The position numbers were made by a program, and so were the translations under genes. DNA of 64,000 nt from Pratylenchus scribneri (Eukaryota > Nematoda > Chromadorea > Rhabditida > Pratylenchidae): positions 248,001-312,000 of the forward strand of contig JAQSEB010000164.1 of NCBI GenBank assembly GCA_030063045.1, read 5' to 3'. The notes under the pieces were generated by a model that was given only the letters and a program-made list of their open reading frames with translations, was not told the DNA's origin and did no database searches. Positions 9,901 to 20,500 of the stretch are shown here, one piece after another. The first letter of the stretch is position 1. The number at the start of each line of letters is the position of its first letter.

Positions 9901-12900
9901 GCCAATTTTGGCGCCAAATGACGCATTCAAATTTTTGATGGGATATGACGTCATTTCGTCCGCAGGATCCTCCCCCGGCAAAAAATGCGAGGATTAAGAT
10001 AGTTGCAGGAAAAATTAGTCTTACTGTTGTTCTCCATCCATAAAAGATAGGAGCCAGTAAAAAGAAAAGATAGATAAGAAATATACAAAGCAGAATGGTT
10101 AAGATAAATGGAATCCAATGATAAAGTTTTGAGAGAAAGTTCCATGCAACGAAGAAAAGCCAATAAACTGACCAACCTTCTTCAATTTGCACTTTTTCTG
10201 CAACTTTCTCTTTATAGTCAGTGGGGTTTTTGATTGGAATATAGATCAGATTTCCAGTTAATTTGAATTCTGTTTTACCATCGGGACAATCTACTTCACA
10301 GTTAGTATCGATTTCGCCATAAGAGAAGTTAATTTGTTCTTGTCCTTCGGTTAAATTCCTGTTGCAAGCAACAGCAAAGAAGATTCCATTTTTACAAGAA
10401 ACTTTTGCAAGGGCATTGCCCCAATTTGTTTGGCATGAATATTGGAAGATTGCTCCAGATAAACATTTGTAGCAACCATTCAGGCTTTTTGGATTAATCC
10501 AACATTTCGTCTTTTCGATTTTAGTCCAAAGTTCATAATTCTCGAACTTTAAGTTTAGTTGGATTGGGCTATAATGATGTTCAGCCCAAACTTTTGGACC
10601 TCCATTCTTGAAGGTAAATTGAGCAATAGAAAGAGGTAAACGTGCATCATCCTTCTCGATCATTTCTTCAATATTTTGATCGCGGCATGAACAATCAACT
10701 GTTCCTTGGTCATGATTAGGATAGCAATCAGTACATGCCGTCTCTGATAAGATACAATCGAATTTTTCAGTTTTCTCTTTATCAGAGCATTTTAAGTCAA
10801 CAAATGAATCGAAAATCGCCATTGAATGGCCATTTGTAATAAATTTGGAATGAAGGATGGGAGCTGGTGGTGAAGACACTGCTATTGCAGTAAGGCTTAT
10901 GTTACCCCATTTTTGGGTAATTCCCGGATGGAGGGAAAATTCTTGCCAATTTGCCTCTTCAGGATTTTGGCTGTTAATCCCAACATGTGCTTTGATGTGG
11001 ATTCGATAATCCCACACCAAACAATGAAATACTTCGTAAATGTCTTTGCTTGTGGCTCTCGCATAATAGCGAAAAAATAGGCAACTTGGTTTCGGTAATC
11101 CACAACCTGCCAACCAAAATCCAGAGGAAGGTACGCAATAGCTTACTCCTGGATATGAATTAGCTTTCTCCAATTCTTCTATCTTTGTGTTTGGTCTGAC
11201 TTTATCACAAAAGTTATCAATACAAGAGCCTTTTGATGGACATCTTTTAGAAGCTAGCGGTTGCTCGATCACATAGGATCTCAACCATGCATCTGTTTTT
11301 TGGACACATTCAAAGGAAAGTCTTTCAAGTTTGAAGTAAAGCGTTCCCAAAGATAGATTTTTCTCATCCATGATGAGTAAAGTATTTAACTGCCCAATGG
11401 GCAATAGAGTCAAGTAGGCTGTTGCATTCTTCAATCTGCGTAATTGTGAAAAATTTTCGTAGTTGAACAATGGAAACACAAGGGGTTCATTTTGGGTTAT
11501 GTTGGCCATGCTCATTTCCAATTGCATTCCGGCTTTTTCCACTGGAATATATGTTTTGGGATCAAAGTCCCTGATGCTTTCGGGCCATTTGGCTTCTTCC
11601 AAATGAATCCAATCAGGTCCTTTAAACCACAAAGGGTTATCGATCAATTCACTTGGAGTGCATCCACGAGAAGCTAGATCTGCTGGGTTTTCTTTTCCTG
11701 GAATGTGTGTGACCCTAAACTTCCTGAGTACTTTGACTCTATTGTTGATGAATCGATTCTTTTCCTTGTATGTTTTCAAATAATCAACAACGTCAGTGGA
11801 GTCGGTCCAAATACGGATTACATTGATTGGAATCGTTTTTTCCACTTCCTTCTTCACAAAGCCAATGTTGTTGACTGCTAATCTTGCTGCATGTAATTCT
11901 AAAGATGGAATGCTTCTGTCTATGCGTTCCAGTTGAGTGGGAATCACAAGACTTTTGGCATAAATGAGATTGCATGAGATTTCATCATTCTTTCCGACAA
12001 TGCGTAGGTAAATGGCGATGCCTAAACCTTCGATTGAAGCATCGGAAAATGCGTGAAGCTCATATCTTTTCGCTTTATCTTTGGGAATTTCCGCACAAAG
12101 GCGGGGAAATTCAACCATTTGATCATTCCAAAGGGTCATTAACTTTCTCCATTCAATGACTAATTCATTGTTAATCACTGTATCCCACTTCAACTTCTTA
12201 TCCTTTTCAACCTTTTGCATAATCAATTTGCCTTTCAAAACGATTGGTCCAGTCAAACCAGTTGGATCGTATGGTTTGTGAATTTGGGAAAGGATTGAAC
12301 GACGAGTGATCGGCTTGTCCATATCAAAGTATGGGAATTTGACCGCCAAAGTGTCCTTTCGAACATTCCAATGTAAGCCTAAAAGCTTAGTCATTTCCCC
12401 TTCCGTTCTGTCTTCTTCTGGCAGTTCCAGAATTTCTTGCCATGCATTTGAAGTAAATTCGCGAACATTCATGTTAGCTTCTTTAAAAATTTTCTTCAAA
12501 TATTCGTAATTCCTTTTCGTGTCTTCTGCTCTTTCCATTTCGATGGATATATTGTCGACATACGAATCCGATTCCAAATTGCGAACAATGTCTCCTTCAT
12601 ACAATTTGAAATGATTGTTGAGCACCACTTGCAAATGTGCTGGACTGCAAATCACTCCAAAGGTGACTCTGCAGAATCTGAATTCAGTCAATGTCCTTTG
12701 GTCATTCGGATCTGTGAACCAAAGAAATCTAAGTGCATCCCTATCCTCTGGTGCGATTCCAATTTGGAGGAATGCCTTTTCAACATCACAAGTCATCAAA
12801 TATTTCTTCAATCTTGATCGAATCAAGATTCCAGTTAAATCATTGTAAAGCTTGGGTCCTTTGTTCAAGCATTCGTTCAAAGACGGATACTCTTTGCGAA

Positions 12901-15601
12901 GTTTTGCACTTGCATCGAACACGATTCTAATCTTTGTAAATACTTTGTCCTGCCTCTCAACAAAGTGATGAGGTAGATAGTGTGTGACTTGACTTCTTTT
13001 CTTTGGTGCTATTTCAATTATGCCTTTTTTCAATTGATCTTCAAAGATCTCATTGTATTGCTTCATCAATGCTGGATTTTCCTTCAGCTTTTTCATTGTT
13101 GATCGAAGCCTTCCAATGGCGAGTCCATAATTATCTGGAAGTGCATGAACTTCATCATTCCAGCTTAATTTGACTTCATATCTTTCGCCATTGAAGTACA
13201 ATTTGTCTTCAAAATCCTTTAACCATTTCTCATCATCATTGCTTATTAAATCCGAAAGTCCGATATTCTCGAGCAAATTCTGTCTTTCGATCAGTTTATC
13301 GAGATTGGCATCTGATATCTTTCCTGAATTTTCGTTGAAGTCAAACTCAAAGGTTTGATCCATCACACAACCAGTGATTGCTTCTTCCTTGTATTCTATT
13401 TCATGATATTGAAGCGTTTGGTTCCTTTCGGCATATTTAATTTCATTGAAATGCTCGATTTTTCCTTCACCGCTGATTATCGGTCCCAGTTTGGATGAAC
13501 TGATCCAAAATCCATTCGGCAGTTCTGTGACTGGTGTAATGCCCAAATGATTGTAATAATCACCGCCAATCAGGATTTCTGGTTCCTCCATTGTTGGTTT
13601 GAATTTAATCTTATTCATTTTGAGCTTATTCAGAATCTTTTCTTCGTATTTGATGTAAGGCAATTTGGGCATCACACTATTGATTGATCGAACTTTGATT
13701 AGCATGTCCAATTCCTTTCCTTTTAGACCGAGTTCAAAGACTCCAGTTCTGAATTGTCCTAACTTCTTTCCACCAATTCCGGTAATTTCAATGTTGGTTG
13801 TTTTTAAAGTTTCGAGTCCTAATTCTTTGATGAGTGAATCCTTGGCATAGCTTTTGTGGCTGCCATCATCCAGGAAACCTAAAGTGCATTTTTTCTTCTT
13901 CTTTGAATCCAATGGATTGTACACGGTGATTTGTGCACATTTGAGTAAAGAATGCACTTCAGTCGAATCCTTCATGCATCCGCTTGCCACAAGTGTCGAA
14001 GCACTCATTTCGGATTCGGATGTCTCATTCGCATTCACTTGTTCTTTCTTGATCTTGATAGTATATCGTTTCGGACATAAAGCCGGGTGATGCTTAATAG
14101 TTCTACAAAGGATACATTTAAGCTTATATCGGCTGCAGTCGCTTGCGAAATGTCCAGGATTGAGGCACACATAGCAAAGTTTTTTATCCATAGCTGCCTT
14201 TCTTCGTTGTTCGCTATTCCGGAATTTTGGGCAATCCATTTCGAAATGTCCTAATCCATCGCAAAGGCGACAAGGGTTTCGAGCTGGACTTCGACTTCGA
14301 CTTGTGCTTGGAGACTTCCCTGACCTGGCTTTTGCTCTGCCTCTGGCGTCAGGATGAGGCGAATCATTCCTTTTGTCCATCTTTCTTCCTTCGCGCCTGC
14401 TTGAAGAAGAATGATTGGACGTCGAGGAATCTCGGCTTTCCGACCTATTCCTCGCCGGACTTTGCCTTTCAGCTCTTTGTCCTAATGGTGTTCGATTACT
14501 CCCAGTGGCTGGATTGCTGTTTAATGCATATTGAATTGCCATGTTCATTGTAGAGCTCAAAGGCTCTTCTTCGCTCAACTTTTCTTTTGTTCGTTCCCTT
14601 GATTTGCGTTTGCTCTCCGTCGTGGTAACTTGACCACATCTTGTTTCGATGTCCCTAATCTGTTTGAGATGATCAACCGCTATTGCGTATGCTGTACGAA
14701 ACAAAGTCGTAGTCCATTCAGATCCCTCGGGCATGCTAGCCAACTTTGCAGTTTTCAATTCAACATATTTGGCTAAAACCTTACGTGACATTTTCTGTTC
14801 GAGATTGAGATAAATCTGAGGTGACTTTAAGTCTTGCTTGTAATGTTCCAATTGACGGCAAATTCTCTCTACTTCGACTTGCAGTTTCAAATCGTCTGAC
14901 AACTTGTCTGATTTGGGCAGTCTAGAGAGTTGATTGTGTAAATCTCGAATGAGATTCTCATTTTTGCCATATTTATCAATCAACAAATCCTTGGCTAGCC
15001 TATAATTATCTTCCGAAAAAGGAAACAACCCAAGAATGCACTTTTTGGCTTCGCCTCGAAGTTGTGCATCCAAATAGGACATTTTCTGTACTTCATTCAT
15101 TTCGGTGTCGTCATCGATAATCGTTTTAAACAGTGGCCAAAATTCATCCCACATTCCTGGGGAACCGTCAAAACTCTTCAAAGAGAGTGCGGGAAGCGAA
15201 ACAAAGCGCCTTCCCCCGCCGCCACTTCCACCAGCATTGTCCAAAAGTCGGTCAATGCCGTCTTTTGCTGTCCGGATCAGGTTCAGTTTTGTTCCGGCTT
15301 GTTTTATGAATTTTTGAATTTCTTCATACTTAATCAATGCTTCGTATTCTGCCTTTTCTTCGACTCTGCTTGCGTCATTCAGTCTGCTGAGATACGAGTG
15401 ATAAGCAGTTCGGGCTGCTTTTATTTCGTCAATCTGAGTGACAAATTCTTCTACCCAAGTTCTTAATTGTCTCTGATCGCATGTCAATAAGTGCCTTTCA
15501 CGGCTGCTATTGATCGATGCTGGGACGACAGGGATGACCTTATCCATATAATTTGTTAATAGCTCCTTGGCGTCTAGAATTCTATGAGCAAATGTGGCCA
15601 T
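6908..15601 (-). CDS. BEL/Pao ORF2: Gag-PR-RT-RH, no integrase, fused to envelope-like and RS-rich regions (2897 aa)
   Basis: Uninterrupted frame. Approximate residues: 1-330 Gag with DUF1759-like LPALSLKSFDGSPGMWDEF; 440-520 zinc knuckles (CRLC, CYVCLNPGHFASDC, CILC); 580 protease FLDDGS; 830-1100 RT with IRIVFDASA and YVDN; 1180-1340 RNase H ending HIPGKENPADLASRG. No HHCC or DDE integrase follows. Instead, from about 1440, comes a Cys-rich ectodomain (YPGVSYC, GCGLPKPSCLFFR, YEVFHC) resembling the phlebovirus G2-like envelope of nematode BEL elements. Two hydrophobic segments follow at about 1817-1875. Residues 1880-2897 are unusual: an S/D/E tract near 2124, another signal/TM-like segment near 2367 followed by a Cys-containing region, an extra zinc knuckle (CSKCHQKGHRSSNKRC) near 2530, and an RS-rich run near 2680. 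I recognise no family for most of this tail. Splicing could divide the frame. Confidence 0.9.
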   Translation of the reverse strand: MATFAHRILDAKELLTNYMDKVIPVVPASINSSRERHLLTCDQRQLRTWVEEFVTQIDEIKAARTAYHSYLSRLNDASRVEEKAEYEALIKYEEIQKFIKQAGTKLNLIRTAKDGIDRLLDNAGGSGGGGRRFVSLPALSLKSFDGSPGMWDEFWPLFKTIIDDDTEMNEVQKMSYLDAQLRGEAKKCILGLFPFSEDNYRLAKDLLIDKYGKNENLIRDLHNQLSRLPKSDKLSDDLKLQVEVERICRQLEHYKQDLKSPQIYLNLEQKMSRKVLAKYVELKTAKLASMPEGSEWTTTLFRTAYAIAVDHLKQIRDIETRCGQVTTTESKRKSRERTKEKLSEEEPLSSTMNMAIQYALNSNPATGSNRTPLGQRAERQSPARNRSESRDSSTSNHSSSSRREGRKMDKRNDSPHPDARGRAKARSGKSPSTSRSRSPARNPCRLCDGLGHFEMDCPKFRNSEQRRKAAMDKKLCYVCLNPGHFASDCSRYKLKCILCRTIKHHPALCPKRYTIKIKKEQVNANETSESEMSASTLVASGCMKDSTEVHSLLKCAQITVYNPLDSKKKKKCTLGFLDDGSHKSYAKDSLIKELGLETLKTTNIEITGIGGKKLGQFRTGVFELGLKGKELDMLIKVRSINSVMPKLPYIKYEEKILNKLKMNKIKFKPTMEEPEILIGGDYYNHLGITPVTELPNGFWISSSKLGPIISGEGKIEHFNEIKYAERNQTLQYHEIEYKEEAITGCVMDQTFEFDFNENSGKISDANLDKLIERQNLLENIGLSDLISNDDEKWLKDFEDKLYFNGERYEVKLSWNDEVHALPDNYGLAIGRLRSTMKKLKENPALMKQYNEIFEDQLKKGIIEIAPKKRSQVTHYLPHHFVERQDKVFTKIRIVFDASAKLRKEYPSLNECLNKGPKLYNDLTGILIRSRLKKYLMTCDVEKAFLQIGIAPEDRDALRFLWFTDPNDQRTLTEFRFCRVTFGVICSPAHLQVVLNNHFKLYEGDIVRNLESDSYVDNISIEMERAEDTKRNYEYLKKIFKEANMNVREFTSNAWQEILELPEEDRTEGEMTKLLGLHWNVRKDTLAVKFPYFDMDKPITRRSILSQIHKPYDPTGLTGPIVLKGKLIMQKVEKDKKLKWDTVINNELVIEWRKLMTLWNDQMVEFPRLCAEIPKDKAKRYELHAFSDASIEGLGIAIYLRIVGKNDEISCNLIYAKSLVIPTQLERIDRSIPSLELHAARLAVNNIGFVKKEVEKTIPINVIRIWTDSTDVVDYLKTYKEKNRFINNRVKVLRKFRVTHIPGKENPADLASRGCTPSELIDNPLWFKGPDWIHLEEAKWPESIRDFDPKTYIPVEKAGMQLEMSMANITQNEPLVFPLFNYENFSQLRRLKNATAYLTLLPIGQLNTLLIMDEKNLSLGTLYFKLERLSFECVQKTDAWLRSYVIEQPLASKRCPSKGSCIDNFCDKVRPNTKIEELEKANSYPGVSYCVPSSGFWLAGCGLPKPSCLFFRYYARATSKDIYEVFHCLVWDYRIHIKAHVGINSQNPEEANWQEFSLHPGITQKWGNISLTAIAVSSPPAPILHSKFITNGHSMAIFDSFVDLKCSDKEKTEKFDCILSETACTDCYPNHDQGTVDCSCRDQNIEEMIEKDDARLPLSIAQFTFKNGGPKVWAEHHYSPIQLNLKFENYELWTKIEKTKCWINPKSLNGCYKCLSGAIFQYSCQTNWGNALAKVSCKNGIFFAVACNRNLTEGQEQINFSYGEIDTNCEVDCPDGKTEFKLTGNLIYIPIKNPTDYKEKVAEKVQIEEGWSVYWLFFVAWNFLSKLYHWIPFILTILLCIFLIYLFFLLAPIFYGWRTTVRLIFPATILILAFFAGGGSCGRNDVISHQKFECVIWRQNWHGAINSAHWSCGFLQIWQDAMNHAPFLTIKAGQNSHSASFLIEEKQKLKQEKDLKKSDFIKAEEMWGTPNNRSDTPLSFGNSGFPGKKRFTGGSDLDMEWKVGDIRESGRLVDNGIWQQLPSLDWKKVANSPRLILKGLYPSQNKIVTVGGFGEISKRNFSIPKPKPKNYGFCEFGPQDHQKAKEAMSAFGGFGKSHSSAPKDPKAKDKPSSSKKLEIDSSDSSDSSDDESETVKEEFERKMPKTIVTLLEYAQMYYGNGWSKSDRAKEEILNDLKIFDSFGIKLFTNHLKVAKQIDLDGHFTKKGANSKWIMPCCSVDDYFGQGGLFLNKPAEPCYKVKGGLRGTGPTSKKTQKTTGKFPWKYLHNHCYLYPPELLDLIPANATPRVGKFVPTFKKKRVMGKNEEENLEKIEKVEEILPPKSPTIIMNDGVEEDPKQIEEEKEESPPVATMTIKTSKKPLLSGCAGNWVIIFLTTLVALLSTTKGCPLNIPSTKSCFPMAESLAMLIPPKGEAEIFIFPATSTADECSLSLCPQGGGPNHQGHWAKMDFPTKPNNHSFNPTTIPAPQFYSSILFSNFPENISQVHFFQSNYSIPMAQPSDPSKVEAWKAEMQEKAKAKANMVCSKCHQKGHRSSNKRCPARGNILRSSLSHQVTKAGPELAKALSKPLSKTPSKPLSISSDGTAKIMDEIMGEGVMDEIMGGKKIAKMVDNIMEEKEIPKVEPNPQKIGPKADPIPPAQDRDYHNPNSQQDQKQDDDAVSLLGPKSSSRSGSGSSASRSRSRSRSSSPDPVKEAEKKLKLDELAFKAEKLAHEKKMWEQKVSTESSIGPNEDPTVRNYPVLKKPPTGAKKTPILPPAIVPPPIIPAHTKMYGTKPSANVQANVPTQNKPPANEGKPANLNPHLSQEQVNCFHSAVEVLGTAMEQFDHQKELVYQMGQKAKEALAELRFLMRKMKGGKEVQHPTGPTHLQNAPGPSHQQYKIPSLLSKPNPRYNPYK

Positions 15602-17575
15602 GATTGAATGTGCGCAAAAATTATCTAATTGGCTTCAAAGAGTCAATTATAGCAAGCAAATTGCCTTAAAATTTCAATCAATCGCAAGCTCTTTGAACGC
15701 AATTCAAAAAATAGGGGAATGAGTAAATTGAATCGGAAATCCAAATAATTTGACCGTATTTGGGTATGGGCTAACTACTGTGGTTCTTGAATTAAATTGA
15801 AATCAAAGTTCAATTTAATTTTCTCAGATTGGCCTAAATAAGGGTATGGGAGCTGAGATTGTTACTACTGATTGGCTCTTTATATTTGTGTTCAATTACC
15901 AAGGAGTAGTAATCTGCACTTTCTCAAATTAAATTGAAACAAAGTCGAATTTTAATTTGAGATTTACTGCAGTAATTTAATTTTCAACCAGTCTTGTTTT
16001 GAATCGATTTTCTTGTTGAATTAGAATTCTAATTATTCAATTGAATAATTAAAATGATTAAATTAAGGTTAAATACAAAGTTCAACTTTAATTTAATCGA
16101 TAATCAACCAATTCAAATCAAAATCCCTTAATATTGGCTGTCAATTTGCTTGGGTTAAGTTTCGGCTGGATATAGAGTACTATTGAAATGTCGGGGTTGC
16201 TAAAATTTAATTTCTATTACCACCAAATTAGAAAATTTTATAGGTGAAATTTAAATATAATAATCTCGAATTGAATAAAAATTTGGTGGTTAGAAGAAAT
16301 AAAATTTCAGAATCTATTATTTGTCTCAATAATAGACCCTCCGGACAAGGAAAAGGAAAACTGGCCTTCCAAATTTATTCGAAGTGCACAAAGGCAAATT
16401 TGGAAGAAATGGCAATTGGGTACTGTAGTTCAAAGGCGCACAAAGGCACAAACCACAAATGAAATCAATGAAAATGGCACAAAGGCTAAAAATAGAAAAG
16501 GTAAAGTCAAACGCGGAAAGGGAAAGTACCGGTGAAGATGGTCACAAAAACCAAAAAAAAAATTGGTTAAAAGGGCCAAAAAGCACAAAGGCTGAAATGA
16601 AAAATACAAATGTGGAATTTTAAAAAAATAAAATTATAATTACCAGGCCAAATTTCGATTAGCGAAGAAACCGATTGGGCAGGTATTGGAGCAGGGTCGC
16701 CACTTATTAAATATTGATATGGGTTTATTTAATAATTAATTGATTAATTAACCGAAATTGCCTGGAATAAAAAAGGGGTCAATTACTTGGGAACTATCTA
16801 CTGTAATGTGAGTATAGGCGGATTAAGGGGGAAAGTATGGGATAAGGATGTACGGATTTGATGGGGAATGAATGGGCTAATTTACCGGGCAACAACAAAG
16901 GTTGCCAAAGGATTGGGCAATGCAAAGATTGCCTGAAGAAAGGATTGGGCAATTACAAAGATTGCCTGAAGAAGGGTGGATGTGGGGAAAGAAAGGCCAA
17001 AGCGAATTGCCAATTTACAAAGAATTGGGCTTAGGATGAACAATGTCGGGAATGGCCAGTTCCCTTCTTATAATGCTATGAAATTGATGAAAATGTGATT
17101 AATGTAAATGAATAAAGCTAATTTACTAAAGGGAATATACTTATAAAAGAGGGGAGTTAATCTACTGTAAATTTGGAAATGGAATGTTTGAATAGCTTAA
17201 GGCTATTCAATTAATTAACTAAGTAAATGATGTAAATTGGGCCGGTGTTAAGAGCCTTAGTTATAAGCTTAACCTTACTCAGTTAGACCCGGGGGAAGAA
17301 CCAAGGATAAACTTAAAACCTCACTGCTGGTTTTGCAATGGAAGAGAATTTATGATTAAATTCCTTTTTTATCCACAAAGGGAAAATCGAAGCACAAAAA
17401 TGTTGAAGAAGTGAAAATTGTGAATATGGGGGGAACATAGAATGGATGAAAATGGGAGGAGTTGGGAATGTTGGTTTGGCCTCCGGCGCACACCTGGTCA
17501 AAAGAAGAAGGCAAAGTGGCAGTGGAAGGCGATGGGGCAAAGTGGCAGTGGAAGGCAATGGAATGGACGGGCGCA
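15602..17575. other. Spacer between the two retroelement frames, with a PBS-like site
   Basis: About 2 kb without a convincing frame, AT-rich from 15.6 to 16.3 kb and then richer in GGCACAAAGG-type and TTGGGCAA.. repeats (16.4-17.0 kb). On the minus strand TGGCGACCCTGC (16702-16691) looks like a primer-binding site for a different tRNA from the one at 24104. It could mark the former 5' end of a second element whose LTR has decayed or been lost. No LTR copy matching 16703-17575 was found near 6677-6907. Confidence 0.5.
16691..16702 (-). other. Internal PBS-like sequence
   Basis: TGGCGACCCTGC on the minus strand begins with TGG, the complement of a tRNA CCA end. It lies 1.1 kb upstream of the ORF2 start. 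It would be the expected remnant if ORF2 once belonged to an independent element. The match is short and could be chance. Confidence 0.35.
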
Positions 17576-20500
17576 TTAGGGCATTGGGTTGATGGGGGTC
17601 AGCAATGGAAGCCAAGCTAAAAATAGAGGGAACAAAGATGTGGGGAATAGATTAGGGGCCAAGGGGTTGAGGGTGGGAACGTGGGCAAACCGATGGACGA
17701 CCAAAGGTCCATCGATTTGACTTTTGATTTCGCGGATTGCTGCAAAGGCAATCCGCGACAATTCTCCTTCACAACAAATTTCAACTTTATGAATGTCGGG
17801 TGGAGTATAAACTTGTAATCCATTCAGAGTACAAAACATCGCACATTCAGTGCATTTTGGAACTGGATAAGCTTGGATTGGGATAAAATAAGCTTGGATA
17901 CTCCCTGAACATAAACAAAGTAGTGTTAAGATGAGAGTTAGAAAAGCGTTGACTTTGATACCCAATTCACGGGCTTGTCTTCTAGTCAACATTTGAGGAA
18001 TGTCTTTCGTAGTTCGCTTATCGTTATCAGCTTCAACTGATTGAGTGATTTCTGGTTCAGGTTCAATTTCTTCGGCTATTTGATCGTCCTTTTCTTCAGA
18101 AATGACCTCTAATGGTTCATTCTCTTGAATAGCCTGTTTGTCCTCTATCTCTGGACTGGCTTCTAAAGGACAAAGTTTGGAAATAGGTCGAGTTAAAATT
18201 CTTTTATTTGGCATAAGAATTTTAACACTTCGAATGTTAGGGAACTCTCCGTTGAGCTCCACAATTTTTCCGATTGGCCATAAATTCCTGGGCCTTAAGT
18301 CTTCCTCGATTAATACGATGTCACCCACTTGGGGTAGAGAATGGATTTGTAGTTTGGGTCCTTTATGTTTCCATTTTGACTTCTCTCTCAACAGGAGAAG
18401 ATAGTCTTTGTTCCATTTGGACCAGAAACTTTCAAGAACTTCTTGAGTCCCTTTCCAGAGAACAACCAACTTTTCATGTGGCTGTAATTTGTCTTTACCT
18501 TCCAAGTCCTCACAGGAATATTGATCCAAGTGAAGAATAGCTTTTGGATGGATAAAATCAATTGGTCTGAGTGGTAATGGTGCATCAGCTGCGTCTGATA
18601 CATAGGTTAATGGTCTGGAATTCAAAGCTGCTTCAACTTCAGCTATGAATGTACAAAGTTGGTCATAAGCCAAGATTCTTCTTCCCAGAGTTCTCTTGAA
18701 GTGGCTTTTGGTTAGACCAACTAAACGCTCATAAAATCCACCCATCCATGGGCTTAATTGAGCGATTAACTTCCACTCAATTCCCTTGAACGCCATAAAG
18801 GCTTCCAAATCGGCTTCTGTTACTAGCTCTAAGGCTTTCTTAGCTAGAACAAAGTTTGTGGCATTATCACTTATGATTTTGTCTGGTTTTCCTCTTCGGC
18901 TAATGAATCGCCGAAAAACGTTGATGAAACTGACCGCTGTCAGATCAAGAATTGGCTCTAGATAAACAGCTCTGGTATTGAGGCATGTGATCAAAACGAT
19001 CCATACCTTAGTTTTCTCTCCAGCGATTTTGGTAATCGTAGGACCGAGATAGTCCACCCCAATCGTATTGAAAGGGGCAATTTGCACAACTCTTTCTTTA
19101 GGATGAGGTGGCATTTGGGGTAAAGCATATTTGTATTCCCTCATCCGTTTGCAAGGCAAGCATTTCCAAATGATGCCTTTAACAGTCTTTCTAGCTTGAG
19201 GGCACCAATACTGAAGTAAAAACTCAGTAAGGGTAGATTCGACGCCGCCGTGGCAAAGTTTAATATGAATAGATTGAATGATGAGTTTGGTTAAAGGAGA
19301 ATTTTTCCATAGAATAATGGGATTGGCCATATCAAAGTTTTCACAATTGATAATTCGGGTTTTCAAACGGACGACTCCGTTTGGATCCAAATAGCAGTTC
19401 AGCTTTTCGAAGTTCTCAGAATATTGCTTCTGATCAAGCTTGTATAGGAGTGTTTTGGCCAATGAATAGTCTTTTGCTGTGAATTCTCCTTCTGGAGAAA
19501 TCTTGGAAAATATGAGGTCATTCTCCTCATTATTGGGACATTTCTTATGTATATATCTCAATACATAAAGAGTAACACGAATGGCTTTATTCCAGGAATT
19601 GAATCGTTCCAACTTGATCAACGATTCAGTTGGCAGAATGGTTTGAACAACGAATGAATTCGTTTCACTGGATAACTCATCTTTTGTTTCAGTTGTGAAA
19701 CTGAGTTCATTTGGCCATTCATCGGTGGTCAACCAATTAGGTCCTTTCCACCATAAATTACTTTGGGATAATTCTTTCGGGATCATGCCTCTGGTGGCAA
19801 GATCAGCTGGATTTTCATCCGTTCTTACAAAGTGGAAGTTGCACTGTTCGTTCTTTCTTATCTCGATAAGTCTTCGCTGAACAAATTGCGGCTGTTGATC
19901 GCTTGATTTTATCCATGAAAGGGCGATTTGCGAATCACTCCACAAATGTTCTTCCATTATTGGCTTTTTTATCTCAGTTTTGACGAAGTTCATAGCTCTC
20001 ATGCCAATCAGAATGGCTAAGAGCTCCATTCGAGGGATGGTCAATGTGTGACCTGCTTTCTTTGGTCTTAACCTGTTCTTAGAGAACAAAAGTTCAGCTT
20101 TAACTCCGTCTTCTGTTTCCACTCTTAGATAGACGGCTGTGGCATATGCTTGCTGTGAAGCATCCACAAATGTGTGCAATTGAAGGTTCTTCCAACTTTT
20201 TCCCAAAATCCATCTATGAAGCTCGATGGTTTGGTCTTTCCAGCTTTTTTGTATATCTTTCCAATGGTTTTCTTCACAAATGGGCAAAATGCTGTCCCAT
20301 TCATGGTTATCATCCCAAAGTTTTTGAAAAAATACTTTGACAATTAAGACTGATGGACCAAAAAGTCCATGTGGATCATATAAGGTAGCCATTGTGCTTA
20401 ACACGAGTCTTCGAGTGATCGGTAAAGCTGGATCACTCATTGGAAAGGTAAAAGTGAATGAGTCTTTCTCAATGTCCCAGAAAAAACCCAATATTTTGGA

